A DNA stretch of 9,189 bases from Candidatus Poseidoniales archaeon. Lineage in GTDB: Archaea > Thermoplasmatota > Poseidoniia > MGIII > CG-Epi1. Each line of letters opens with the position of its first letter. Positions within the stretch are counted from its first letter, which is position 1. Below the pieces are notes generated by a model, which ran no database searches, was not told the DNA's origin, and saw only the letters and a program-made list of their open reading frames with translations. The stretch covers positions 1-9,189 of the forward strand of contig DQOP01000106.1 of NCBI GenBank assembly GCA_015658585.1, in the 5' to 3' direction. Below are positions 1 through 6,070 of the stretch, piece by piece. The position numbers and the translations under genes were made by a program.

Positions 1-1
1 A

Positions 2-667
2 GAATGGTCACCAACTCTATCGGAATCGGAGTTAATAATTGAAAGCGGAGCAACGTCAACGACGCTACTCAGCGTAACCGTTCCAGAAGATGCTAGCGCC
101 AACGCAGCCAGTGGCAGTGTGATGGTACACGCTTATTCAGAGGGTTGTGGAGATGACACTACAGATTGTGAGTATGGACAAGATGTCAGCGTCTCTGTGA
201 CGGCTAACCAGGTCTATTCCCTATCAGCAGGTTATTACACGAATGAGACTGATGTGGTAAAGGACACCGCGTCTGTTCAGGAGACTATGACGGTTCAGAT
301 GAAATTCACAGTTATCAACGATGGAAATGGAAATGATGTGATTGCTCTTTCATTGGCCAATGCCCCGGCATGGGTAACTCTTGGACAAACTGATGCTTTG
401 GCAGGCCCAGACCAGACAATGATCTTGACGGTTGATGTCGGTCCAGCAGGTGCTGTTGGAGATTATACATTCCAGGTAACAGCTACTTCAGCAGATGGTA
501 CGACCTCCTCTACTACAGGAGATCTCACAGTAACGGTTACGGAGAAGGTTGATGATACTGGCGGTCCAACAACTGATAAAGTAGACGAAGACGATAGTCC
601 CGGTTTTGGTATTATCTCAGCTATAGCTGCTCTGGGGGCAGTTCTTCTAATCAGACGCAGGTTGTAA
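2..667 (+). CDS. Secreted Ig-like repeat protein with PGF-CTERM-like tail (5' end missing)
   Basis: The frame is open from base 2, so the window shows only the last 221 residues of a longer surface protein. Residues 1-70 are the end of one beta-rich repeat. It holds a loop with two cysteines in an acid-rich context (GCGDDTTDCEYG), which could form a disulfide. A complete repeat of roughly 110 residues follows, containing the signature FTVINDGNGND and ending near TVTVTEK. Such repeats resemble the NEW3/NPCBM-associated Ig-like folds common in archaeal surface proteins. The tail is an acidic Thr/Asp-rich linker, then SPGFG at 199-203, a hydrophobic stretch to 217 and RRRL at the end. That is the tripartite PGF-CTERM layout recognised by archaeosortase A, which would attach the protein to a membrane lipid outside the cell. 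The next gene is a paralogue. The actual surface role, whether S-layer, adhesion or sheath, cannot be read from the sequence. Confidence 0.85.
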   Translation, partial: EWSPTLSESELIIESGATSTTLLSVTVPEDASANAASGSVMVHAYSEGCGDDTTDCEYGQDVSVSVTANQVYSLSAGYYTNETDVVKDTASVQETMTVQMKFTVINDGNGNDVIALSLANAPAWVTLGQTDALAGPDQTMILTVDVGPAGAVGDYTFQVTATSADGTTSSTTGDLTVTVTEKVDDTGGPTTDKVDEDDSPGFGIISAIAALGAVLLIRRRL

Positions 668-672
668 AGGAG
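667..672 (+). promoter_or_regulatory. Shine-Dalgarno site overlapping the upstream stop codon
   Basis: AAGGAG begins on the last base of the upstream TAA and lies 7 bases before the ATG at 680. This supports that start and suggests translational coupling of the two surface-protein genes on one mRNA. Confidence 0.75.
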
Positions 673-679
673 TTCAAGA

Positions 680-2692
680 ATGACAAGCAATAGACGACAG
701 GCTCTGCCGTTCTTTGTAGTGCTGCTGATGGTCGTGTCAGTCTTTGCTTTCACGCCAGCAAGTGCTGCAAGTTCCATTCTGGTTACTCTGGATGCAGATC
801 ATGGACCATATTCCTTTGCTTCGGTAAATGGTTCAGCAGAGTACACAGTAACGATTACTAATGACGGAGAAGTCGATTTTGAGGAGGTTGAGATATCAGC
901 CTCTTTCATGGATGAGACCTGGCTTTCTGATAATGTAACTTTCTCAGTATCGGGCGAAGAATCCCCTGGAAGCCTCCTTCTGGGTCCATTAGCATCGAGT
1001 GCAGTGATTCAGGTTCAGGTTTCAGCTACAGTTGGGAATGGCGCCAAGGTAGATTTTGCCGAAGTGCCTATGGAGATTAATATTGCTGCTTATGATGATG
1101 GCGGTGAGGACGCCTCGGTGGGTTTAGAAGTAATAGTTTGTGTAACGAATTGGATTGCCTATGAATCCAACTTTCCAAATCAGCCGACCATCAACACTTT
1201 CAATATAGGTGATTCATATGACTACCAGATTGTAGTAGAAAATATTGCAGTCACCAAGAACCTGGATAATACAACAGTACCAATGCCTATTCGAGACCAT
1301 ATAAACGTCCAGTATTCGGGACTCTCTGGATGGACTATTACAAGCGATGATGAGGGCTGGCATCCATTCTTTGGAGGCACTTTGGAGGGTATGGATGCGT
1401 CAGCTTCACACACTTGGAATGTAGCGATTGAATTGACGAGTAACGTAAAGGCAGGAGACCATCTAGTTGATTTTCAGGCTACAAGTACGGACCCTGATGA
1501 CCCAATGGGCGGAATGCCCTACATTCAGCCGTATGGTATGACTGCAATACCAGTTTCAGCTGCAGAGAGGTATGCTGTAAGTGTTTCGGGTGCAGGTAGC
1601 CATAACGTGGATCTGAGTGAAGGTTCAGCTATATCTACCTGGAATGTGGCAGTTAATAATCTTGGTAATACTAAGGACACTTTCAGTATCACTTGGGATA
1701 GTTCGGGTGTTCCAGCAGGCTGGACTCTAAGTAGCACACCAGACACTTCTGGCGTGATAGATTGGCAAGGCTCATCCACTTTTGATATGTCTTTGACGGT
1801 TCCTGCAGATGCATTGGCAGGTGCTTCAGCTTCATTCTCGATGACAGCAACCTCTTCGAATTCAGCTGACGAAACAGCGTCACAATCGTTTGTAGCCACG
1901 GTCGATCAACATTATGGAGTTTCATTGAGCGTAGATTCAGATTCCAAATCCAAGGCACCGGGTGGCGTGGTAGATTTCATTTTTAATGTTACCAATACCG
2001 GTAACGGCGCAGATACTTTTGGAATTATGGTAGAAGGTCCTGCGCTTTGGACGCCTACCGCAAGTCAGTCAAATATAACCATCTCTGCGGTAAGTAGCAG
2101 CCAGTTCACAGTTTCAGTTACTATTCCTGAGGACAAGGACGCTGGAGCTGAAAGCGGAGACATCATCGTAACGGTTTCTTCATCTGATGGTGAGAGTACG
2201 GCCGAACACAGCGTATCAGTTTCCACGTCTCAGGTATATGATATAGCCATGGCCCATGTGTCTGGTTCCAATGGAACTGTAACAGTGACTCAGGAAACCC
2301 AGTTACAGCTAAGATTGAATGTAACCAACAATGGAAATGGTGTTGACATGGTAACTTTCACAATGGAGAATCAGCCTCCTTGGGCAGCTCTAGGTTCGGA
2401 CTCGATTCAGATAGGTCGAGGACAGACAATTGCAATCGTTATTACCTTGTCACCAGATACAGCAGCCCTTTCTGGACGCGACTATATCTTCCAGGTTGTT
2501 GCGACGTCTGCCGATGGTTCAGAGACTACAAGTCCGGATCTGATAGCTCAGATAGTGGCCAAGGAGACTGAGGGTGAAGAGGTCGAGACCGAGGAACTGG
2601 ATGAAGATGATGAAGGCGGTCTTCCCGGTTTCAGCATGTTTGTTTCACTGTTGGCCCTGACGATTGTAGTATTGTCACGCCGAAAAGATTAG
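680..2692 (+). CDS. Secreted multi-repeat surface protein with PGF-CTERM-like anchor
   Basis: This is a complete 670-residue secreted protein. It has a Sec signal peptide: N-terminal arginines at 5-6, a hydrophobic core at about 8-24, and likely cleavage after ASA at 27-29. Residues 30-295 form an N-terminal beta-rich region containing Trp-rich segments around 217-230. Three Ig-like repeats follow at about 298-409, 412-517 and 520-628, each with a version of the core N-V-x-N-x-G-N (for example FNVTNTGNGAD and LNVTNNGNGVD). These resemble NEW3/NPCBM-associated domains. At least seven N-x-S/T sequons suggest N-glycosylation. The end is an acidic linker at 631-645, LPGFS at 648-652, a hydrophobic helix and RRKD. 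This is a PGF-CTERM-type signal for archaeosortase processing and lipid attachment. The start is supported by an AAGGAG site. The last repeat and tail match the preceding gene, so the pair arose by tandem duplication. The precise role is unknown. Confidence 0.9.
   Translation: MTSNRRQALPFFVVLLMVVSVFAFTPASAASSILVTLDADHGPYSFASVNGSAEYTVTITNDGEVDFEEVEISASFMDETWLSDNVTFSVSGEESPGSLLLGPLASSAVIQVQVSATVGNGAKVDFAEVPMEINIAAYDDGGEDASVGLEVIVCVTNWIAYESNFPNQPTINTFNIGDSYDYQIVVENIAVTKNLDNTTVPMPIRDHINVQYSGLSGWTITSDDEGWHPFFGGTLEGMDASASHTWNVAIELTSNVKAGDHLVDFQATSTDPDDPMGGMPYIQPYGMTAIPVSAAERYAVSVSGAGSHNVDLSEGSAISTWNVAVNNLGNTKDTFSITWDSSGVPAGWTLSSTPDTSGVIDWQGSSTFDMSLTVPADALAGASASFSMTATSSNSADETASQSFVATVDQHYGVSLSVDSDSKSKAPGGVVDFIFNVTNTGNGADTFGIMVEGPALWTPTASQSNITISAVSSSQFTVSVTIPEDKDAGAESGDIIVTVSSSDGESTAEHSVSVSTSQVYDIAMAHVSGSNGTVTVTQETQLQLRLNVTNNGNGVDMVTFTMENQPPWAALGSDSIQIGRGQTIAIVITLSPDTAALSGRDYIFQVVATSADGSETTSPDLIAQIVAKETEGEEVETEELDEDDEGGLPGFSMFVSLLALTIVVLSRRKD
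1571..2563 (+). repeat. Three tandem Ig-like domain repeats within the surface protein
   Basis: Three consecutive units of about 105-112 codons start at roughly 1571, 1913 and 2237. Each opens with Y-x-(V/I)-(S/A), carries a central N-x-G-N motif and closes with a strand of alternating Val/Ser. They are divergent at the DNA level, so this is an old protein-domain repeat and not a recent DNA repeat. The third unit is closest to the final repeat of the upstream gene (about 215-547). Both contain a Pro-Ala-Trp or Pro-Trp-Ala turn and the string F-Q-V-x-A-T-S-A-D-G. Confidence 0.75.
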
Positions 2693-2704
2693 TCTTAGGC
2701 TAGT

Positions 2705-2711
2705 CTTTATT
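2705..2711 (+). promoter_or_regulatory. Possible TATA-like element upstream of nadC
   Basis: CTTTATT is centred about 32 bases before the ATG at 2740. With the usual archaeal spacing, transcription would begin in the low 2730s and give a leader of only a few bases. No Shine-Dalgarno sequence precedes the gene, which fits a leaderless or near-leaderless mRNA. The match is weaker than the promoters further along. Confidence 0.4.
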
Positions 2712-2739
2712 CCGTCACTTTAAGTCATTGCCATCACCC

Positions 2740-3549
2740 ATGGCAGATATTCTGGATGACTGGTTGGCCGAGGATCTCGGAGATGGAGACGTCACAAGTC
2801 AATCGGTAGTCGACAATTCGCCTTGTAGGGCAGAGGTTACCGGTGGTCCAGGTATAATCTCAGGACTGGAGATTTGTGATACATTACTGTCAAAGGTCAA
2901 TGTTAAGGGTGATACAAGCTTCTTCGATGGAGACAGAATCAAATCGGATGTCTCCATCCTTTCTTTATCTGGAAAAGCACATGATATCCTCAGGGTAGAA
3001 AGACTTCTGTTGAATATCCTTTGTCATCTGAGCGGTATCTCTACCTTTACAGCTAAGATTGTGGAGTTAGCTAAGTCAGTCAATCCCAAAGTTGAGATCC
3101 TGGCCACCAGAAAAACAGTACCGGGTCTCCGCAAATTCGAGAAGCAAGCTGTTGTTCACGGCGGCGGTCAGACACATAGGATGAGACTGGATGATGCGAT
3201 CCTGATCAAGGATAACCATTTGCAGTTATGTAAGGAAATAACCAAGGCCATAGAGCGTTCCAGAATGAAACATCCAGATCTTATGATAGAAGTAGAGGCC
3301 GACAACAATGAACAGGCCCTTGAAGCCGCCAAATCCGGGGCAGACAGGGTAATGCTAGACAATTTTACACTTGAGGATATCGAGAAAACGGTATTGAATC
3401 TGCGAAAGATCTCTGATATTGAGATTGAGGTATCTGGTGGAATCACCATAGACAATATCAAAGCCTATGCTCCTTTTGCCGATTTTGTAAGTTTAGGTAG
3501 CCTGACGATGGCAGCACCTCCCATTGATTTTTCATTACATGTCAATTGA
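2740..3549 (+). CDS. nadC: Nicotinate-nucleotide pyrophosphorylase (quinolinate phosphoribosyltransferase)
   Basis: NadC converts quinolinate and PRPP to nicotinate mononucleotide, pyrophosphate and CO2 in de novo NAD synthesis in the cytoplasm. The 269-residue product has the usual family length and all main signatures in order: EDLGDGDVTS at 11-20, the helix ERLLLNILCHLSGIST at 88-103, ATRKT at 122-126, GGGQTHR at 141-147, LIKDNH at 155-160, EVE at 184-186, MLDN at 205-208, VSGGI at 231-235 and a final GSLTMAAPPIDFSL. The Arg/Lys/His residues that bind the two phosphorylated substrates are present in these motifs. ATG at 2740 is chosen over an in-frame TTG at 2728, because it places the start next to the conserved EDLG region and fits the weak promoter. 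ModD is a related family, but the motifs and length fit NadC better. No nadA or nadB is seen nearby. The gene overlaps tsr3 by 11 bases. Confidence 0.93.
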   Translation: MADILDDWLAEDLGDGDVTSQSVVDNSPCRAEVTGGPGIISGLEICDTLLSKVNVKGDTSFFDGDRIKSDVSILSLSGKAHDILRVERLLLNILCHLSGISTFTAKIVELAKSVNPKVEILATRKTVPGLRKFEKQAVVHGGGQTHRMRLDDAILIKDNHLQLCKEITKAIERSRMKHPDLMIEVEADNNEQALEAAKSGADRVMLDNFTLEDIEKTVLNLRKISDIEIEVSGGITIDNIKAYAPFADFVSLGSLTMAAPPIDFSLHVN

Positions 3550-3994
3550 AATTAGAATTCTCTGCTTTGATCAGGACGATCCAAAAAAATGTACAGCAAA
3601 AAGAATGGAAAGATTTGGGCTTTCCCGAAATTATAGTTCATTGAGGACGTTGCCATTGCAAGGGATTGCCCTTGACCCTTTTTCAGAGAGAGTATTATCT
3701 AACAGCGATTCAATATTGGCCGAAGTTGGTGGTATTGTTGGTGTTGATTGTTCTTGGAATATGGCCGAGGCCACGTTCTCCAAGTTGAAATTAATGGGTT
3801 TAGAATCAAGGAAATTACCAGACGTGATTCCCGCCAATCCTGTTAATTCTGGAAAGATTGGAAAATTGACAACAGCTGAAGCTATAGCAAGCGCCTTGAT
3901 GTTCTGTCATCAGAAAGAGCAGGCAGTCGAGATAATGTCCATTTTCAAGTGGGGTCCGGCTTTTCTCGAAATGAATTCTTCAATCTGGAAATAA
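3539..3994 (+). CDS. tsr3: Tsr3: SSU rRNA aminocarboxypropyltransferase
   Basis: Tsr3 transfers the 3-amino-3-carboxypropyl group of S-adenosylmethionine to a (pseudo)uridine in helix 31 of small-subunit rRNA, a late ribosome-maturation step. The 151-residue protein matches the compact archaeal form. An N-terminal RLI-like segment carries DQDDPKKCTAKRMERFGL at 11-28. The DUF367 catalytic region follows, with LDPFSE at 45-50, VDCSW at 69-73, ANPVNSGKIGKLTTAEA at 99-115 and FKWGPAFLEMN at 136-146. The NPVN motif is usually followed by Tyr in relatives I recall, and here it is Ser. ATG at 3539 starts inside the end of nadC (11-base overlap). An in-frame TTG at 3524 would add five residues not expected in the family. 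There is no Shine-Dalgarno sequence, so translation probably depends on coupling to nadC. The pairing with nadC has no obvious functional logic. Confidence 0.92.
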   Translation: MSIEIRILCFDQDDPKKCTAKRMERFGLSRNYSSLRTLPLQGIALDPFSERVLSNSDSILAEVGGIVGVDCSWNMAEATFSKLKLMGLESRKLPDVIPANPVNSGKIGKLTTAEAIASALMFCHQKEQAVEIMSIFKWGPAFLEMNSSIWK

Positions 3995-4001
3995 TAAATG
4001 G

Positions 4002-4007
4002 TATAAA
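4002..4007 (+). promoter_or_regulatory. TATA box for a leaderless transcript
   Basis: TATAAA is centred 27-28 bases before the ATG at 4032, in the AT-rich stretch just after the tsr3 stop. This is the classic archaeal spacing from TATA box to transcription start, so the mRNA would begin at or within a base or two of the start codon. No ribosome binding site is present, which agrees. Confidence 0.65.
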
Positions 4008-4031
4008 CCAACTCATGTTAGTCCACGCCTT

Positions 4032-4337
4032 ATGTCCACTTTAACATCAGTTGAAGCAGAACCAAAGTTCACATTTGAAGGTATCAATCACCGCCTCTTC
4101 ATTGAGGGCCGGGGATTTGATTTCAGGAAATTAAGTATTGATTCTTCAGGTAGCATGGTTTTGAAATTAGATGATTTGGAGGACCGATTGTACAGCCTTC
4201 TAGATTTTGAAGAACCTAGTGTAATTTATGTGGTTTCCAGAGCTGGATCTGAAGACTTGATTTTGCAAGGCTGTCGAATCACGTCGATTATTGGAAATGA
4301 ATGTAGACTTTCATACTCCAAGTATCAAGCAATTTGA
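4032..4337 (+). CDS. Uncharacterised 101-residue protein
   Basis: I do not recognise this family. The product is a soluble, slightly acidic 101-residue protein with no signal peptide, no membrane segment and no metal-binding cysteine pattern; its only two cysteines, at about 81 and 91, are not in a motif. Alternating hydrophobic residues such as FTFEGINHRLFIEG, PSVIYVVSRAG and GCRITSIIG suggest a small, mostly beta fold, with one likely helix around DDLEDRLYSLLDFEE. The ATG is supported by the TATAAA box at 4002-4007, placed exactly for a leaderless message. The gene stands between tsr3 and the geranylgeranyl-reductase gene, each with its own likely promoter, so location gives no strong clue to function. 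The clean promoter, full-length frame and lack of a competing frame argue that it is real. Confidence 0.75.
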   Translation: MSTLTSVEAEPKFTFEGINHRLFIEGRGFDFRKLSIDSSGSMVLKLDDLEDRLYSLLDFEEPSVIYVVSRAGSEDLILQGCRITSIIGNECRLSYSKYQAI

Positions 4338-4345
4338 CGAGTGGC

Positions 4346-4353
4346 TTAATTTA
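4346..4353 (+). promoter_or_regulatory. TATA-like element for a leaderless GTG-start gene
   Basis: TTAATTTA is centred about 25-26 bases before the GTG at 4375. This predicts a transcript starting at the start codon itself. There is no Shine-Dalgarno sequence between the box and the gene. Confidence 0.55.
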
Positions 4354-4374
4354 GACTGTTCAATGTAGTTCAGT

Positions 4375-5547
4375 GTGGAAGTAGTTGATGTGGCTGTTAT
4401 AGGTGGAGGCCCAGCCGGTGCTTCTGCGGCTAGAGAAGCTGCGCAGCGCGGTCTTTCGGTCCTTTTATTTGACCACGCCCATCCTAGACGTAAAGCCTGT
4501 GGCGGGGGCCTTCCGGTAAAGGGAATAGAGTGGATGGATGCCCCAGAAAGCTCAATAGAATGTGAGATGACCTCCATTTCGTTCACACTCAAGAGCACCA
4601 AGCTGAAGATCCCCGTAAGTAAAGGAAAAATGGTTCGCAGAGACGATTGGGACTTTTATCTGTATAATAGGGCTAAAGAAGCAGGAGCTGGCCATATAGT
4701 TGAGAGGGTCACTTCACTTGAATTAGAGAAAGGATTCTGGAAAATTAATGGAAAGTATATTGCCAAGTATGTGATTGGTGCAGACGGAGTTAACGGCTTC
4801 ACTCGCCGTCACCTCATGGATCGAATTCCTAGGGAACACCTTTTTGCAGCTGGTGGCTATTATTTAGGAATAAAACCAACTGAGAATGAGGTCGAATTCA
4901 TACTCGGGGCGCTTCCTGGTGAAGAAGGATACTTGTGGGTCTTTCCCAAAAGTGATCATTACAACATAGGATATTGTTTCAATGCAGGTACACCGGGCAT
5001 GAAGGAAGCTTTGCATAAACTGATGGAAGAGAGGTGGCCTGGTGAATTTGTGGATAGAAAGTGGAAATTGTCTGAAACTGGGGAAACTGTTGATTGTAAA
5101 CAGTTTGGTTCTGCGATTCCCTCTTATAACGATTCAGAACTATTTGATGAACCCGTATCTGGTGAAAATTGGGTTCTTTGTGGTGATGCTGCAGGACATG
5201 TTAATCCTATTCATGGAGAGGGACTTAACCATGCCGTATTGGGCGGACGTCTTGCAGCTAAGGCCATATCGAAGGGCGACCCAACATTATTTGAGAAATA
5301 CTGGCGATCTCATTACAGTCGTGACATGTACCGTGCAGCAAAAACTAAGCACAGGATATATGGTTCAAAATTCATGAGAATTGGATTTGCATTAGGTAAA
5401 ACACCAGCCATGTTCGAAATGTTAGCCAGCCTTACTAGGGGAGATTATTATGGAAAAGCCACCAGAAATTTCTGGTTCAAACTTCCTCTTGCCATTCTTC
5501 AGGCTACTTTTCGAATGAAACACAAGGAATTGAAGGGCTTGAGTTAG
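4375..5547 (+). CDS. Geranylgeranyl reductase family FAD-dependent oxidoreductase
   Basis: This is a 390-residue flavoprotein of the geranylgeranyl reductase group, which in archaea saturates the isoprenoid chains of membrane ether lipids at the membrane surface. Visible signatures are the Rossmann FAD loop GGGPAG at 10-15, the family marker KACGGGL at 40-46, GADGVNG at 135-141, the substrate-pocket motif GYLWVFPK at 185-192 (the YxWxFP signature of GGRs), and the second FAD motif CGDAAGHVNPIHGEGL at 269-284. Length and motif spacing are normal. The start is GTG, since the FAD loop begins only a few residues later and no ATG precedes it in frame. A TATA-like box 25-26 bases upstream suggests a leaderless message. 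The family also includes reductases of other polyprenyl substrates and menaquinone, so the exact substrate is inferred from archaeal context. It lies upstream of, but apparently separate from, the ribosomal-protein operon. Confidence 0.9.
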   Translation: MEVVDVAVIGGGPAGASAAREAAQRGLSVLLFDHAHPRRKACGGGLPVKGIEWMDAPESSIECEMTSISFTLKSTKLKIPVSKGKMVRRDDWDFYLYNRAKEAGAGHIVERVTSLELEKGFWKINGKYIAKYVIGADGVNGFTRRHLMDRIPREHLFAAGGYYLGIKPTENEVEFILGALPGEEGYLWVFPKSDHYNIGYCFNAGTPGMKEALHKLMEERWPGEFVDRKWKLSETGETVDCKQFGSAIPSYNDSELFDEPVSGENWVLCGDAAGHVNPIHGEGLNHAVLGGRLAAKAISKGDPTLFEKYWRSHYSRDMYRAAKTKHRIYGSKFMRIGFALGKTPAMFEMLASLTRGDYYGKATRNFWFKLPLAILQATFRMKHKELKGLS

Positions 5548-5565
5548 ACATCTTCTTGGATTAGC

Positions 5566-5573
5566 TTTATTAA
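5566..5573 (+). promoter_or_regulatory. Likely promoter of the L44e-S27e-aIF2alpha-Nop10-PAC2 operon
   Basis: TTTATTAA lies in the 65-base gap after the GGR gene. Transcription is expected about 25 bases downstream, near 5595, giving a short leader of about 17 bases before the ATG at 5613. That leader contains GAGG at 5598-5601. Unlike the upstream single genes, this operon therefore seems to use a leadered, Shine-Dalgarno-type mRNA. Confidence 0.5.
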
Positions 5574-5612
5574 ACCCGTTGGGTCGGACGGTTTCACGAG
5601 GATGGCTATATC

Positions 5613-5891
5613 ATGAAGTTACCCCGAAGAATCAAGATGTACAGTCCATACGCAAAAAAGCACACAGTTCATGAGGTTGAGGTTGTAAAGAAGAAGCGCG
5701 CCTCAGAATTGGCTCGTGGCCAGAGACTTTTTAGAAGAGTTACAGCAGGTTATGGAGGTTTTCCAAGACCCAAGCCTGAAGGCCGTGAAAAACCTACTAA
5801 AAGAGTTTACGTGAGATACCGCTGTACCGAGACAGGAAAGGCCCATCATCGAAAGAACATCAGGGCCAAGAAATTCGAATTAACGGAGTAG
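5613..5891 (+). CDS. rpl44e: Large-subunit ribosomal protein L44e with degraded zinc ribbon
   Basis: L44e (eL42) is a large-subunit ribosomal protein near the E site. The 92-residue product has normal archaeal length and strong family signatures: GYGGFPRPKPEGREKPTK at 47-63, GKAHHR at 75-80 and RAKKFELTE at the end. Normal archaeal L44e carries a zinc ribbon with cysteines at 11, 14, 71 and 74. Here the first pair reads YSPYA, so residues 11 and 14 are Ser and Ala. The second reads RCTETG, keeping Cys71 but with Thr at 74. Three of four ligands are therefore missing and zinc is unlikely to be bound. The flanking conserved residues align without gaps, so this is not a frameshift. The start is ATG with GAGG 11 bases upstream. 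It is the first gene of the operon, and S27e follows 2 bases after its stop. Confidence 0.95.
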   Translation: MKLPRRIKMYSPYAKKHTVHEVEVVKKKRASELARGQRLFRRVTAGYGGFPRPKPEGREKPTKRVYVRYRCTETGKAHHRKNIRAKKFELTE

Positions 5892-5893
5892 AC

Positions 5894-6070
5894 ATGCCAA
5901 GTTCAAATAGTAAATTCTTAAAGGTAAAAAGCCCAGATAGTGATTATACTGTAGTTATTTTTGATAAATGCTCCACGATTGTTAAGGATCCCGTAACTGG
6001 TTCCACAATCGCCATACCAACTGGCGGTAAAGCCAAGATTCTGGGGGAGATTCTGGAGGAGCTTGAGTGA
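5894..6070 (+). CDS. rps27e: Small-subunit ribosomal protein S27e lacking all zinc-ribbon cysteines
   Basis: S27e (eS27) is a small-subunit ribosomal protein. This 58-residue frame lies between L44e and aIF2-alpha, its usual place. Family features are SKFLKVKSPD at 6-15, the highly conserved PTGGKAKI at 42-49, and the LGEILEELE end. The family's C-x2-C...C-x2-C zinc ribbon is gone. The first pair reads KSPDS (Ser at 13 and 16) and the second KDPVTG (Asp at 32, Thr at 35). The spacing between the two sites is retained at 16 residues. The only cysteine, Cys26, is not at a ligand position. The start is ATG with GGAG at 5885-5888, 5 bases upstream. The stop overlaps the aIF2-alpha start as GTGA. 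Zinc-free folding is inferred; the cysteine absence is directly visible. Confidence 0.9.
   Translation: MPSSNSKFLKVKSPDSDYTVVIFDKCSTIVKDPVTGSTIAIPTGGKAKILGEILEELE
6055..6060 (+). promoter_or_regulatory. Shine-Dalgarno site fixing a GTG start
   Basis: GGAGGA sits inside the end of the S27e gene, 6 bases before GTG at 6067. It is the strongest ribosome binding site in the window, and it supports GTG as the start of aIF2-alpha in the absence of any nearby in-frame ATG. Confidence 0.7.

Noticed and set aside
463..777. Antisense open frame across the junction of the two surface-protein genes
   Set aside because: It lies opposite two well-supported coding regions, has no promoter or ribosome site, and its composition is that of a reversed Ser/Thr/Val-rich gene.
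1525..1958. Overlapping minus-strand open frames inside the surface-protein gene
   Set aside because: They are shadows of the repeat-coding sequence; no family motifs are seen and the forward frame is clearly the gene.
2686..2712. Direct repeat of TAGTC around the stop of the second surface-protein gene as a terminator or attachment site
   Set aside because: Five-base repeats are expected by chance, no hairpin or long T run is present, and there is no integrase or other mobile gene nearby.
2728..2740. TTG as an upstream start for nadC
   Set aside because: ATG four codons later gives the expected family N terminus and fits a near-leaderless promoter; there is no ribosome binding site for the TTG.
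5042..5377. Forward open frame in a second frame inside the GGR gene
   Set aside because: The GGR frame carries the FAD and substrate motifs across this same region, including the GDAAG motif, so the alternative frame is incidental.
5613..6070. Cysteine loss in L44e and S27e as a frameshift or sequencing artefact
   Set aside because: Flanking conserved motifs stay in one frame with normal spacing, and seven ligand positions would each need changes to specific other codons. Random error is a poor explanation.
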